Origin: Diphasiastrum complanatum
Lineage: Eukaryota; Streptophyta; Lycopodiopsida; Lycopodiales; Lycopodiaceae
Assembly: GCA_029204225.1 (NCBI GenBank)
Contig: CM055108.1
Location: 8,740,601 to 8,804,600, forward strand
DNA: 64,000 nucleotides
Reading direction: 5' to 3'
Below, piece after piece: positions 20,783-31,844 of this stretch; the stretch's first letter is position 1; each line of letters opens with the position of its first letter. The position numbers and the translations under genes are program-made. The notes below the pieces were generated by a model. The model was not told where the DNA came from and made no database searches. It saw nothing but the letters and a program-made list of their open reading frames with translations.

Positions 20783-21776
20783 ACATACATTCAACCTGAT
20801 TGTTAACTAGACCTTTTCACGGGAGCGATGCACCAGTAGTATTAGAGGTGTGTTTGTTCGTTCCGTAGAACATATATTGATCATACGCTTCAGTCTCGAT
20901 CATCGAGAGAGAAAGAGTTTATGTATTTGTGAGAGGTTGAAGAAGTGAATAGAGTGTTGAGGATTATTTTCTCTTATCTCTGTTCTTCGCACTGTTGAGT
21001 GTGAGTGATCTTGAGTCTACTAGCAATATCTACTGCATTATATGAATTACTCTATGGTCAGACAGACAATCTAGCGCATTACAGTCATTTGTTGTATGTC
21101 CGTAAATATGCTCTAAAGAACGTTCTTAAAATCATCTTACTTGTCTGTCGTGAATACTTTCTTTTTGGCACTCGAATAAAGTCTACATTTGGTACAGTCT
21201 AGCACAATCATTGATAGAACTGTATGTATACATCTGAGATGTCAGTCCCTGTTTGAGGAATTGAGTCTTTGATCGATGTGTTCTTGCTTGTAACTGAAAT
21301 AACTTTCTAAAGTACTCTAAAACTCTTTGTGCTCTTTAGCCATAACCTTGGACTTATGTTGTTGAGGACTTCTGTCTAGAAATGAACAGTTCATGAATAC
21401 GATTAACTAATTGTCTGCACAAACACGAATACATCAAACATTTTTCGACTCTCTATTGACGTCTTAATCAGCCGGAGTGTAGTGCTGCTGTAGTACTCTG
21501 ATAACATCTCACCTGTAGAACGCATTTCATTTGATTTGATAGAGGCAAGACTGTTGTTCTGGAATTATCAACACTACACACCCCCAACACAAGTAATACT
21601 GGTTACTTTCTAATGTCTGTTGACAACCAGAAAAATTCTCGAATCCACTTCACTCAAAATAAATCATAATTGTACCAAATACATAACTTTCAAATGCTAT
21701 CCTCTGAGGGTTCGACATTAATTACTACAAAAATCTATATTAACCTTGTTGGTATAGTACGACATATACCAATTTT
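20783..21776 (+). other. Probable E LTR and flank, no gene
   Basis: AT-rich sequence with no coding motif ending at the E primer site. CTACACACCCCCAACAC at about 21584 and the C-rich tract could mark an LTR or leader feature, but without a second copy neither end can be set. The 65-codon frame at 21005-21202 shows no homology. Confidence 0.45.
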
Positions 21777-21794
21777 TGGCGTCGTTGTCGGGGA
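21777..21794 (+). other. E primer-binding site (Tat/Athila type)
   Basis: TGGCGTCGTTGTCGGGGA differs by two C-to-T changes from TGGCGCCGTTGCCGGGGA, the site typical of plant Tat/Athila gypsy elements. Both changes fit methyl-cytosine decay. Confidence 0.85.
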
Positions 21795-21846
21795 TAGCTT
21801 AGGAAAGTTATAAGAAAACTGACATTTCCATCTCCATTCCTAGTGT

Positions 21847-22640
21847 ATGTCAGATAGAGAATCTCGATTAGAATGACACCGTAAGCTTAGAGAGGAATTT
21901 TTGCGTAGACAAAGTGAGAATGCAAGTCGAAGAAATCTTGACGTGATCATTGTCCAGTTACTTGAACTCCTAATTAGCTTCGGTATGGAGGGTCCTACTG
22001 CACGTTTCACTCCTATTCCAGAAATTAAGTATGATTATTTAAAAGGGACTACTTCAGATGATGCAGATAGCTATCTCTCGCAATTCGAGTCAATTGCTAA
22101 TGCAAATAACGAAGGAACTGACGTAGACAAACTACAAATCTTTCCTAGTCTGTTGATAAAACAAGCATGCATATGGTACAGTCAAGTTGAACTAGGCCGT
22201 GTAGGAACCTGGTTACTACTGAAAGATGCATTTCTGAACCAGTTCAAAGAAATCGGTTATAAATCTAGAATTCTCGGATGTCTGAACAATGTTCAGAAGA
22301 AAACTAAAGAACTCCTTTGAAAATATACACGAAAGGTCAAGAACTTATAGAAAAACTAACCGATGTATATCCCGTTGATATGCAAATCGAATGGTTTTTG
22401 GCTGGTTTACCACCAAAGATTGATCGATATGCTAGTGCTTAGAACTTTGAGACCTCAAAACTAGCACGAAAGCGATGCTCAGCTAAAAGATCTTGTAAGT
22501 CTAAAACTAATTCTAGTGATAGCGAAGATGATTCAGATACTGAATCAAGTTCCAGTTCTTCAAGCTCGGAGTATGAAAGCAGTGATTCATCGGAATCAAA
22601 AGCTGATAAAGGAGATAAAAGAAGCAAATGACGATCCAAA
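21847..22640 (+). pseudogene. E gag capsid
   Basis: ATG at 21847, then an in-frame TGA at 21874-21876. The same frame continues open at 21901-22320: S-Y-L-S-Q-F-E-S-I, then K-L-Q-I-F-P-S-L-L, W-Y-S-Q-V and A-F-L-N-Q-F, the pattern of the plant retrotransposon gag domain (F-x-x-x-L-x-x-x-A-x-x-W-Y ... F-L-x-x-F). After a TGA at 22318 only short frames are readable, including a Ser/Asp/Glu-rich stretch at about 22505-22640. As capsid it would package element RNA. Confidence 0.8.
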
Positions 22641-22912
22641 CAGAAGGACGACACGAAAACTATCGAGGAGAAGTCGCCAAGTTCTAAAGTTAAAAAGCTT
22701 TGGAAGAGTAATATGCCTGATCTTCATAAAAAGTTTAATGATTTGAAAGTGCAGATCTTTGAAGTTGCAAACAAAAGACCAAAAGCTTCTTCTTCGACTT
22801 GGGAATGTGGTGTACGAATGTGAAACTTCTAGATATACTAAGGAAGACTGCACCACTATGAATGTAAAGTATATCAAAGATCCTGCCTAGGAGGTACTTT
22901 TCATTTTTCAGA

Positions 22913-23600
22913 ATGATGCGACTACTAATTATGTTCAAGGTACTGCAACATCAGCCCAGCAGGATAGTCGCACCAAGAAGACACAGTCCTCTTGAATTTG
23001 TTGGACGAGCGATGAAGTCACAAACCACGACTAAACCAGTGTTGGGGTACTGTTACAACTGTGGAGAGCCAGGGCATTTTTCACTTGACTGTCCTCAGCC
23101 ACGAAAGCCAATTGGTTATGTACCGCTATGCTCAAACTGAAGGGAGCCTAGCCACAAGTATATTGATTGTCCTCAACTGCAGAACCTGTGACCTAAGTAC
23201 CAGTATGTAGCAACACCAGCTGCTGCAGACTCACAAGCAAAAGTTTCGACTGATGCCGTTGTGCGGAGGATTGATATAATTGAAAGAATATTGGCGAAGA
23301 CATAAGACCAGTCTTGGCCAAGTGACGTAGAAAAGTTATTCAAAATCACAACAAGAAGCAAAGACTCTTCAAAACCTTAACAAAAATCTTCAACGAAGCG
23401 TAGAAACTCTTTGAAGAAGAAATCTTTGAGCAAGTCAACGAAAAAATCTACAACCAAAGAAGATCTTAAAGATGACCTCGACTATTACCGTAATGGTGCA
23501 ACACTATTTGCAAAAGACATCTCAGCAGAAGTGAAAGAAATTATCAATATTGAACTACAGTCAGCTGCTGCAAAGAAGGTGGTCATGTTTGAGGAAGTTG
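22913..23600 (+). pseudogene. E gag zinc knuckle and Lys/Ser-rich spacer
   Basis: CYNCGEPGHFSLDC at about 23050-23091 is a full C-x2-C-x4-H-x4-C knuckle. A second knuckle (23130-23175) is damaged, with a stop in its first half. Beyond it, a Ser/Lys/Thr-rich frame (23411-23626) encodes repeated K-S-x-K-K motifs and an acidic segment, ending at the junction with antisense copia sequence near 23600. Confidence 0.75.
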
Positions 23601-24300
23601 AGCAGATTTGCAATCATGTCTTTTGATTTTATATATTGGACCTGGAGCTCTCCTTTCGAGATTAAATCTCGAATGTGATGGTACTTCAGAGGTATGTGTT
23701 TTGACTTTGAATGGAAGGCAGATCCTGGGACAAATAGATGGCACTCTGAGAGTCCATCATCATCATGCTTGGCCCTTCTTGTGGTATCCCGATTGCCTCC
23801 AGCATCATCTGCAGCCACACTACCTCATTTGCCACCTTTGAAGCTGCGACGTATTCAGCTTCGCAAGAGGATTGAGCCACCAAGGTTTGCTTTTTGCATA
23901 TCCAGCTGATTGCAACTCTGCACGCTATGGTACATCCTCCAGTTATGGACTTGTTGTCATCTTTGCAGCTTGTCCATCTTGCATCACTGTAGTGGTGCAG
24001 ATCGAATTCTTTTTTTTTCGTTTTCAGCTCTGTAGGTTAATCCCATATTCTGGGTACCCTTCAAATACTGTAGGATTCATTTTGCCATTTTCCAATGTGT
24101 CAGGCCAGGATTGAAAGAGAATTGTCTCAGGGCATAAACAGAGAAAGCTAGATCGGGTCTGGTACAAATTGTGAGGTACATCAGACTACCGATTAAGTTT
24201 TGGTAGGGTATACCTGCCATCTTTCGTTCTTCCTCTTCTGTTTTTGGGCAAGTAATATTCATTCTATTCTACTCACCTATGGTTCTCTTTATTCGATTGA
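23600..24300 (-). mobile_element. Copia fragment F: RT end and RNase H
   Basis: Minus strand, high to low: Y-Q-N-L-I-G-S-L-M-Y-L-T-I-C-T-R-P-D-L-A-F (about 24200) is the RT C-terminal block. M-V-A-Q-S-S-C-E-A-E-Y-V-A-A (23883) is the RNase H block with its Glu, and M-D-S-Q-S-A-I-Y (about 23757) holds the later Asp. H-S-K-S-K-H-I-P-L-K-Y-H-H-I-R-D follows near 23700 in another frame. Frameshifts break it. It may be the 3' part of element P, whose 5' part lies on the same strand beyond B1, but the connecting sequence is missing. Confidence 0.85.
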
Positions 24301-24594
24301 TGATATATCTTGCTTAGTTGAGATTTGCTTATCTCAAAGATCAAGTAAGACCATTCTAGTTTTGAATGAAGTCTTTAATCTAGAATTAATTCTTGTCATT
24401 GGTGACTTGATTATGAACATCTAGAAAGCAAGATATTGTAGAAGAGCAAGAGTGAGTTTAGTACTCATAGTTTGAAAGAAAGAGTTTTTTCATGTTTTGA
24501 GGCATATTGTGAACTTTTTTTAAGAGTAAGTGAAACATCGAATGAGGACACTTACATCCTTACGAAAGTATTTAACCTCAATTTGATCAAGCTA

Positions 24595-24937
24595 GATGTC
24601 CCATCCTTTTATGCCAAACCTCTTGAATAGGTATTTGCTCTCTGCAACACATCCAACTTGGTTATCAATAACACAAGCATCTAGTTTGAACAACGTCCCT
24701 TGTCTTTTATCTTTTTCAATCAATACATCCTTCCTTTTGATCATACAAGCATCTCCATCAAACTCAACCTTGAGGCCTTTACTTAGCAATTGACTCACAC
24801 TAAGCAAATTCTTGGTAATAGATGGAATAAGAAAGACATTCTCCAAATGAACATTCCTATTTGTAGAGAGGGAAATAGGAACTGCGCCAATCCCTTTTAT
24901 TGCACACTCACCATCATTGGCCATGTAGATCACCCTC
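24595..24937 (-). mobile_element. Copia B internal fragment (protease to pre-integrase)
   Basis: Minus-strand frame with A-N-D-G-E-C-A-I-K-G-I-G, then T-K-N-L-L-S-V-S-Q and K-D-K-R-Q-G-T-L-F-K-L-D-A-C-V-I, ending F-G-I-K-G-W-D. This matches the B2 polyprotein from the protease to the start of the W-H-K-R-x-G-H motif. It is fused at about 24937 to the beginning of a B-family LTR, an arrangement that does not occur in an intact element. Confidence 0.85.
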
Positions 24938-25009
24938 TTGTTGGCCTCAATTTGCCAAATATAAAAATGTTGCAAATATGATTAAACTAGTTGAATCTTT
25001 CACACTCCT

Positions 25010-26480
25010 TCTTCAACTAGTTTTAGCATGGACTTTGATAACACTCCAAGTGATGTCCTATTCTTCATGAGCAAGTCCTTTCTCAATCCTTTGGTGAAGA
25101 TATCAGCTATACATTCACTTGAAGACACATGTTGAAGCTCCACCTCCTTTGCAATGACTTGCTCCCTCACAAAATGATATTGCACCTCACTATGCTTGCT
25201 CCTAGCATGAAAGATAGGATTGCTTGCCAACCTTTGGGCTGATAGATTGTCACAAAAGCTGATTGGGCTCTCTAAAAAATCTAACCTAGTGAAGATCCTT
25301 GATCATCCTCTTGATCCATACCATCTCCTTTGTGCAATGTGTAAGAGCTTTGTACTCGGCCTCACTAGATGACAACGAGATAGTGGCTTGTTTCTTTGAC
25401 ATCCATGATATAGCTCCATCACCTATGAAAATACAATGAGAACTAATGGATTTTCTATCCATTATATCTCCAGCATAGTCCTAATCTGAAAATCCAAAAA
25501 GGTTAGGTAATGATCCCTCATACAATATGCCAAAATCTCGAGTTCCAATGATGTACCTCAAAACTCGTTTTCCTAGCTTCCAATGCTCCTCACTAGGATC
25601 TTGCATGAATTGGCTCAATCTTCTAGCACAATAGCTTAGATTTGCTCTAGTAATGGTTAGATAGATGAGTGAACCAACTAGCTTTCTATAGAGAGTAATT
25701 TTCTCGGAGGATCTTTCATTACCTCTTATAGTTAGCTTTACATGAGACTCCATAGGTGTATCACTAGCTTTTGCATCTACCATATGAAATCTTCCTAGAA
25801 TAGCGTTAGCATACTTCTCTTGACAAATAAAAGTAGCTTGAAAAGATCTAAACACTTCTATTCCTAGAATTCAATGCAAGTTACCAAGATTATGCACCTC
25901 AAGCTCCTTCTTAAGAGCACTCTTGATATCCTCCACATCTTGATTGTTTCCACCACTCAAGATGATATCATCCACATAGATTAGCAAGATGGTAACATCA
26001 TTTCCAGCAAACCTATAATAAAGTGAATGATCATACTCACTCATAACAAAGCCTTGAGAGAGTAAAAAAGTGTTAAGCTTAGCATACCAACTCCTTGGTG
26101 CTTGCTTAAGGCCATTCAAACTTTTTTGTAGTAGACACAGATGATTTGGCTTTGTTGATGAAATGTAGCTCTCGGGTTGCTCCATATACACTTCCTCCTC
26201 AAGATAACCATTCAAGAATGCAATTGTAATGTCTATTTTCCATAGATCCCATTCATAAAGTGTAGCAAGAGAGATGATGACTCGAATGCTTACCATCTTT
26301 GCCACGGGTGCAAAGGTCCAATCATAGTCAATCCCTTGTTCTTGAGCATATCCTTTTGCCACTAACCTTGTCTTGTACTTGTTGATAGATTCATCTTGGT
26401 TTGTCTTCTCTTTGAAGATCCATTTGCAAGCTTGATCCCCAAATGGTTTATCAAGATTAGCACTTAGTCACATCGCTTTA
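25010..26480 (-). pseudogene. B1 reverse transcriptase and RNase H
   Basis: RT at 25871-26362 reads K-G-Y-A-Q-E-Q-G-I-D-Y, D-I-T-I-A-F-L-N-G, V-Y-M-E-Q-P-E and L-L-I-Y-V-D-D-I-I-L, with the catalytic Y-V-D-D intact. A stop at about 25870 precedes 25481-25855 (Y-R-K-L-V-G-S-L-I-Y-L-T, then W-K-L-G-K-R-V-L-R-Y). RNase H continues with S-L-S-S-S-E-A-E-Y near 25360 and R-S-K-H-S-E-V-Q-Y-H-F-V-R-E at 25190. It ends at the C-terminal M-L-K-L-V-E-E-G-V (25000-25026), which abuts the polypurine tract. This is the only copia RT of the B/H group in the window with an intact catalytic box. Confidence 0.92.
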
Positions 26481-26610
26481 GCACTTTCACATACAGTCCT
26501 ATTCTTCCTTTTAGCCTCTCCATTTTGTTATGGGGTCCTTGGTGTTGTATACTCCCTCTTGATCCCATGCTCATCACAAAAGGTCTTGAACTTGGTAGAT
26601 ATGTACTCAC
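26481..26610 (-). pseudogene. B1 integrase, 3' part
   Basis: Minus-strand remains of Y-I-S-T-K-F-K-T-F-C-D-E-H-G-I-K-R-E and the following N-G-E-A-K-R-K region, cut at 26610 by the solo LTR. Bases 26606-26610 (CTCAC) are one copy of the 5-bp target duplication. Confidence 0.85.
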
Positions 26611-28110
26611 TGTTGGAAATTAAGCCCACAGTTGCCTCCTTGGAATCATAACTTAGACAACCAATTTATTTGAAGGATGTCTACAATGGACTTCTGGCTG
26701 ATCTCCAGCAAAGGGTAACCAATCCCATCATAATTTTAAGTTCAGATGTTAAGTTTAATAACTTGAAGTCATTGAAGACTTGGCCATCTTCAAGGAGTTC
26801 CACAAAACTTGTATTTAGAACAAGTCTACAGATTTACATCATTTTTGAACAGTCTGTAGAAATACACTAAGTGTCACAGTTCGCATTTTTTGCACTTTCC
26901 AAAAACTACGACACTTACCTTCGACTTCTTCTGTTCAATTATTTTTGAAGAAGTCAACTTGTTCATAGTTCAACAGTTTAACTATTTTCAACACCTTCGT
27001 CCCTTTTTTGCATTTTTCTCGAAAAATGCAAAGAGAGAAAAAATTCCAAAAGGTCCTCTATTTTTAAGGGTTAAACTGCTGAAGACACTTTCGCCAACTT
27101 TTAAGGCCGCCTTCAACTTGTTTTAAAGGGCACCTTCGGCTTTTCCAAAAAGAGCGAGAGTTCAACTGTTAAAGAGATCTTCGTCTTTTTAAGGGCACCT
27201 TCAACTTTCTAAGGGCACCTTAAGAAAATTTTGAAGGCACCTTCGACTAGGAGAGAAAAATGTCGAAGGTAATCTGTTTTGAACGAGGAACGTTCTAGCC
27301 ACTTCCCATAATTTGCGAAATGAGAGAAAACCACTTCATGTAAAATAAAAACTGAGAGATTTTGCGACGTCCTCGTCCGCGTCACTGATACTAATTTATT
27401 GACCGTATATATACTATGTCTAGTTATCACAAAAGCCATATACTTCCAAGTACAATGGCTTTCCTGATTAGGTGACAAACATTTAATGTAATTGATACAC
27501 AGATGAAATCTATAAATAGATCATCCAAGCATAGATTAGTGGTTGCTCTGTCCATGAGACAATTTATTTAAGCCTCCCAATTACGCCGTTAATTTTTTTA
27601 TTGTAATTGCTATTTGTATTGTGCTTCAGTGTAATATAGCAACAACACATTTTTATCTATGTACAACATAGATGAATGCTTGTTTTGATTGAATGCACTT
27701 TCATTGTTGTTTGATCGCGCTTGTTTGCTCACTTTGATCAGAACATGAACGTCTACGACTTCTCAGTTTCTGATAAGACGATGGTTGTCTTTGACGCCTG
27801 AGAAACTCACGATATCATACTGCTCTTCCATTTATTTCAGAACTATACTTCACATCGAATGTGATTTCAGTAGTACCACACACAAACCATCTCTAATCTC
27901 TTCGGTGGATTGTACTCTTGTTTTTAGAGTATATACTATTTTTAAGATCTTGTTGGGTAATCAGAACGCATAAAGCTGTGATTATCTTTAGCATAAGCTA
28001 TCTATTAGGCTGTTTTTGCACCTAGCAATCTGATTAGAATAGGAGAGCTATTCCACAATATTCATGCTCTCTTCTCCATTCTTGTTTTTCCTATCTCCCT
28101 TGTCCCATCA
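26611..28110 (+). mobile_element. Solo LTR, 1500 bp, with target-site duplication
   Basis: Starts TGTTGGAAAT and ends CCCATCA (TG...CA), flanked on both sides by CTCAC (26606-26610 and 28111-28115). The empty site is visible in B2 at about 42010, where the integrase runs through without a break. No coding motif occurs inside. A plus-strand TATA-like TCTATAAATAG at about 27509 supports the orientation. U3 holds four AAGGGCACCTTC-like units between about 27125 and 27250. Unequal recombination between the two LTRs of a full element would leave this. The LTR family differs from every other here, although the repeat unit recalls the C LTR. Confidence 0.9.
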
Positions 28111-28670
28111 CTCACCACCATTGTCACTCCTTAAGCACTAGATCCTTGTGGATAATTGGTTCGCCCTTGCATTCTTGAACTCAGCAAAGACATCATACAC
28201 TTCATCTTTGTTCTTTAGTAGATAGATCCAATAAAATCTACTAAAATCAGCAATGAAAGTTACATACATCTTAGCTCCACTATTGCTAATTGTAGTAATT
28301 CCATGAAAAAATATGTACAATTTGAAAAGGCTTTGTAGATGTAGATCAAGCATAAGGTTGTCTATATGACTTTCACAATGCACAAGATTCACAAACATGA
28401 TTGATACTCTTTAAAGAACTTGGAAGGCCTATCACAACTTGCTTCCTAGCCATTACCTCCACTGACTTGAAGTTGAGGTGTCCCAGCCTTTTATGCCAAA
28501 CCTCTTGATTAGGTATTTTCTCTCTTGCAACACATCCAACTTGGTTAGCAATAACACAAGCATATAGTTTGAGCAACTTTTCTTGTCTTTTACCTCTTGT
28601 AATCAAGATATCCTTCCTTTTGATCATACAAGCATCTCCATTAAACTCAACCTTGAGGCCTTGTAGATCA
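28111..28670 (-). pseudogene. B1 pre-integrase and integrase, 5' part
   Basis: E-V-W-H-K-R-L-G-H-L-N-F-K-S-V-E-V-M (about 28480), H-V-C-E-S-C-A-L (28380) and M-Y-V-T-F-I-A-D-F-S-R-F-Y-W-I-Y (about 28250), with Ala for the first Asp of the usual I-D-D-F. The R-S-D-N-G-G-E block (about 28115-28135) is cut by the solo LTR. At about 28664 the sequence jumps from the protease V-I-Y to G-L-K-V-E-F, a deletion of about 130 bases relative to B2. Confidence 0.87.
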
Positions 28671-28741
28671 CCCTCTTGTCATCTCCATATGCCAACAAAG
28701 AAGTGAAATACTCTTTATGAAAATATCAATCTAGCATGGAT

Positions 28742-29593
28742 CTAGATCTCCATCCTTAGCAAGCATACATGAAGACACACAAGCATCATCATTTTCATCT
28801 GAAATATCCAAACCATTCTCATCAAGAGTAAGATTAGTTTGCTTGTCTCCTTGATCTCTTTTCTTCTTGTAGCACTCACTTTCAAAGTGTCCTTTGATGC
28901 CACCATAGAAGCACTTGAGCTTTGATCTATCCTGCTTTTTGCCATTTGAAGAAGCCTCCCCTTGATCTTGCCCTTTAGACCACTTACTTTTGATTTTGCC
29001 CTTGAATTTGCCCTCTCCTCTTGAAGTGTCGATGTAGATCCACCTCTTGCTTGAAGCCAATATTCTTCATTGATCAAAATCTCTTGAAGATCAATCAAAC
29101 TTGGCAAAGTTCTTTGAATAGCAAGACTTTGAACAATGTTAGCATGAGCATCCAACAATCCATTAAGAATAATGTGAACAAACTCTCCTTCCTTAATGCT
29201 CTCATCAATGCAAGCCAACTCATCATTCAATGCTTTCACTCTTAAAATAAAAGTATTGGGACTTTCTTCATTCTTTTGAAAAAATGAAAAGATTTGCCTT
29301 CTTAGAGTCAACACTCTAGAAGTAGACTTGGATTCATAAAGCTTCTTCAATGAATCCCAGGCATCCTCATTGGTAACATTCATCTTTATCATGTGTAGAG
29401 CCTTTTTGGCGCTCTTGTCATACCGCACTTGATCTTGTTCTATTGTTGGTCTCTCCTCTAAACCTACAACAATATCCAAAACATGATTCATCTCAAGAAG
29501 TGATTCCATCCTCACTTTCCACAATGAATAGTTATTTGAGGTAAGCCTATCATTGGCTTCCAACATGATCCACTTGATGTAGCCATGTAGCAA
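28742..29593 (-). pseudogene. B1 gag
   Basis: A frame of 283 codons encodes the copia capsid: Y-S-L-W-K-V-R-M-E-S-L-L-E near the start, S-R-V-L-T-L-R-R-Q-I-F mid-way, and V-H-I-I-L-N-G-L-L. A frameshift around 29020-29060 moves the zinc knuckle (CFYGGIKGHFESEC, with Gly for the second Cys) into the overlapping frame 28731-29060. The protease W-W-I-D-S-G that should follow is deleted, leaving D-P-C and a stop. Compared with B2 gag the capsid lacks L-L-K-E-V-G-K-C. Confidence 0.9.
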
Positions 29594-30162
29594 TGACCTG
29601 ATACTCTCTTTTAACCTGTTTCAATGCATGAAGCACTCCTTTTAACAACAAAAAATATTTTCAAAGAGAAATCACAATGATTTGAAACTACTCAATTCTC
29701 TTCTAGCACTTATACCAAGCAAATCAACACATAGAATCATGAAATCTTGATCAACATATGATCTATCCTCAATATAATGACTTTTGCCACTTTCTAAGAT
29801 TGAAACCCATTCAAATGGGGTCCAACAACCTCACTATCTAGAGATCCAATCGAAATTAGAGTTTTGATAAAATAAAAAAAAATTGAATATTCGAAATCTA
29901 CATGCAAATGTTGAAAATTTGATATGCAATCTATCAGCCACCACTTAGGATATTCCAATGATCCAAAAATCTGTCAAATCTAACATGTGAACTAAGAAAT
30001 TGGAATTGATCAAGATTATAAATCTAAATAGAGTTTAGGGTTTAGAGTTTAATGCAAGAAACTCGATTTTGGTGTAGAATTCAATCTAGCATGGTCTAGC
30101 ATTGATATCTTCTATAAATCATTGATAGATTGTGATTGCTTCCTTCATAACCTGAAACAAAA

Positions 30163-30174
30163 GCTCTGATACCA
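30163..30174 (-). other. B1 primer-binding site
   Basis: Antisense of TGGTATCAGAGC, directly next to the LTR end at 30175. Confidence 0.9.
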
Positions 30175-30821
30175 TGTGAAAGATTTGAAATCACTTAGAT
30201 CCAAAATTTCCCTTTGATCTTTGATTAGAAAACAATCAACTCTACCAATCTTGCCAATGTAGAAAAATCAACAGCTACACACAAAATGAGATGCAAAATC
30301 TAATAGAACTTGATCAAACATGAATCAAAACATAAAGTACTGTTTATGTCCTTACAAAACCATAAAGCTATTGTATTTCACACGTGTGGATCTATAAATA
30401 ACAAATATTGAACATTCTACACATAGAATTGCAAGAAATCACAAGTATAGTGCACCAATGGATAGTAGAACCCAAGAGAACCATGTATAAGCATGAAATG
30501 AGATAGAGAAGAGAGAAGATCTGCATCTTCATGAGTTACATCCTTTTATAACAGGTCCAAACCCTATTTGGCCACTTGGCTTTCCCTCCAAAATGTAAAC
30601 CCCAATATTTTTGGTTCTAGATTCAATGTACTCAAGATTTAAATTTGAATCTACTCAAACAAGAATTCTACATGTCCCACACTTTCAAAATGTGTTTATT
30701 CAAATGAAATTTAGACTAATTAACTTTGAAAAGTCAAACTCTAAGTCTAATGTAAAGTTGGCCTCAATTTGCCAAATATAGAAATGTAGCAAATATGAAT
30801 AAACTAGTTGAATATTTTACA
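30175..30821 (-). repeat. B1 5' LTR (647 bp)
   Basis: On the minus strand it starts TGTAAAATATTCAAC and ends TTTCACA before the primer site. It aligns with B2's LTR (34451-35047) and with 44415-44835 and 50716-51304. It contains CACACGTGTG at 30379-30388 and a TATA-like CTTTTATAAC on the antisense at about 30540, followed by the GA-rich leader. Confidence 0.88.
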
Positions 30822-30829
30822 ACAACTTC

Positions 30830-31255
30830 TACCCAAAATTTCTTTGGAAGAGAAGCATTGGCCATCATGCTTCGGCACTCTCTATCAGTGTTCAATTCTT
30901 CCGTTCTGCTTCTCCATTTGACTAAGGTGAGTAGATCGTGGTGAATTGTTGGAGTATTCCACAGGCCTTGCAGAATTCCTTGAATTTGGTGGAGATGTAT
31001 TCTCCCCCTCCATCAGAACGTAGAGCTTTGATTGTTCTCTGGGTCTGATTTTCTGCAGATGCCTTGAAGTGTTTGAAGAATCTTAAGATATCGAATTTAT
31101 TCTTTAAAAGTTAAGTAGCAGTTCCTAGAAAAGTCATCAATAAAAGTCGAAAAATAAACACATGGAAAATCAGATTTGCTAATAGATGGAAGATCTTGCA
31201 CTAAGTCCTGATTTGACATTTCTTGAATACTCTTGAAATTTAAATGGCCTAATAT
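30830..31255 (-). pseudogene. P integrase core
   Basis: The minus strand gives A-L-R-S-D-G-G-G-E-Y-I-S-T-K-F-K-E-F-C (about 31010), with D-G for the usual D-N, then N-G-E-A-E-R-K-N (about 30920), which holds the catalytic Glu, and P-K-K-F-W-V-E-V-V at the B1 junction. Stops occur between blocks. It lies outside the supplied long frames because it is broken. Confidence 0.8.
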
Positions 31256-31261
31256 GAAATG

Positions 31262-31844
31262 TCACAACAAATGATTTGATTCAGAAGAAACAACAAGTGC
31301 TTGACTACTAGTAGAGTAACAGTGACTTAATTTGTAAAAATAGCCACATCTTCTACCATAAGCTAAGACTTTCCTAGACTTGTCGAGAATAGTGCAGCCC
31401 TCTATATCAAATTCGACCCTACGACTAGAATCAGTGATATTGTTTATAGAAAGTAGATTCTTTGTAACGTTCGGAATATACAGGACATTGGACAACAACT
31501 TAGCAGCACCTCTCTGAAATTCGACCCTGATTGCCCCTTCACCTTCAATGGAATGTATTGAGTTGTCTCCAAGCTACAGAACTCTAGCATAGGTGAAAGG
31601 CTTGTAGTTTTGGAACCGGTCTCGGTGATGGGTCATGTGTTGAGTTGCTCCAGAGTCCATGTACCAAGAATCAATATCCTGAAAATTTTTGACCCTGGTC
31701 ATAAAGGTAGCTTCATCTTCCTCTTCATGTTGGATCGAGTTACTGGTTGAGACAATATTTGCTTATTGTTGGAAATGCTTCTTCTTTTTACTGTTGTACT
31801 TGAGTGTCCTATAGTCCTTAATGAGATGACCAATCCTCTTATAG
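31262..31844 (-). pseudogene. P protease and zinc-knuckle half
   Basis: The minus strand shows S-W-Y-M-D-S-G-A-T-Q-H-M-T (about 31650), an intact D-S-G protease motif, then L-S-N-V-L-Y-I-P-N-V-T-K-N-L-L-S-I (31450-31498) and the pre-integrase lead to 31262. Upstream, K-R-I-G-H-L-I-K-D-Y (about 31800-31844) is the right half of a zinc knuckle cut by the solo LTR at 31845. Confidence 0.85.

Larger units (their letters stand above)
20783..23600 (+). mobile_element. Ty3/gypsy element E, 5' part
   Basis: A probable 5' LTR (20783-21770, boundaries not fixed) is followed by a primer site, gag and one good zinc knuckle. It then stops where a minus-strand copia fragment begins near 23600. No protease, RT or integrase of E is present. 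The E zinc-knuckle block (CYNCGEPGHFSLDC, then P-I-G-Y-V-P-L-C) is close to that of D, so both belong to one lineage. E is therefore not the missing 5' end of D itself, because D has its own copy of that block. Confidence 0.8.
24938..30821 (-). mobile_element. Ty1/copia element B1, interrupted by a solo LTR
   Basis: Minus-strand copia of the same family as B2. From the right: 5' LTR 30175-30821, primer site, leader, gag, part of protease, integrase, [solo LTR 26611-28110], rest of integrase, RT, RNase H and the first 66 bases of the 3' LTR. It inserted into the integrase of copia P: 30822 onward continues P's K-F-W-V-E-V-V. It is inactivated by frameshifts, a deletion of the protease active site and the later insertion. 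Confidence 0.9.

Noticed and set aside
21005-21202. 65-codon frame between gypsy D and E
   Set aside because: No homology and placed within the probable E LTR.
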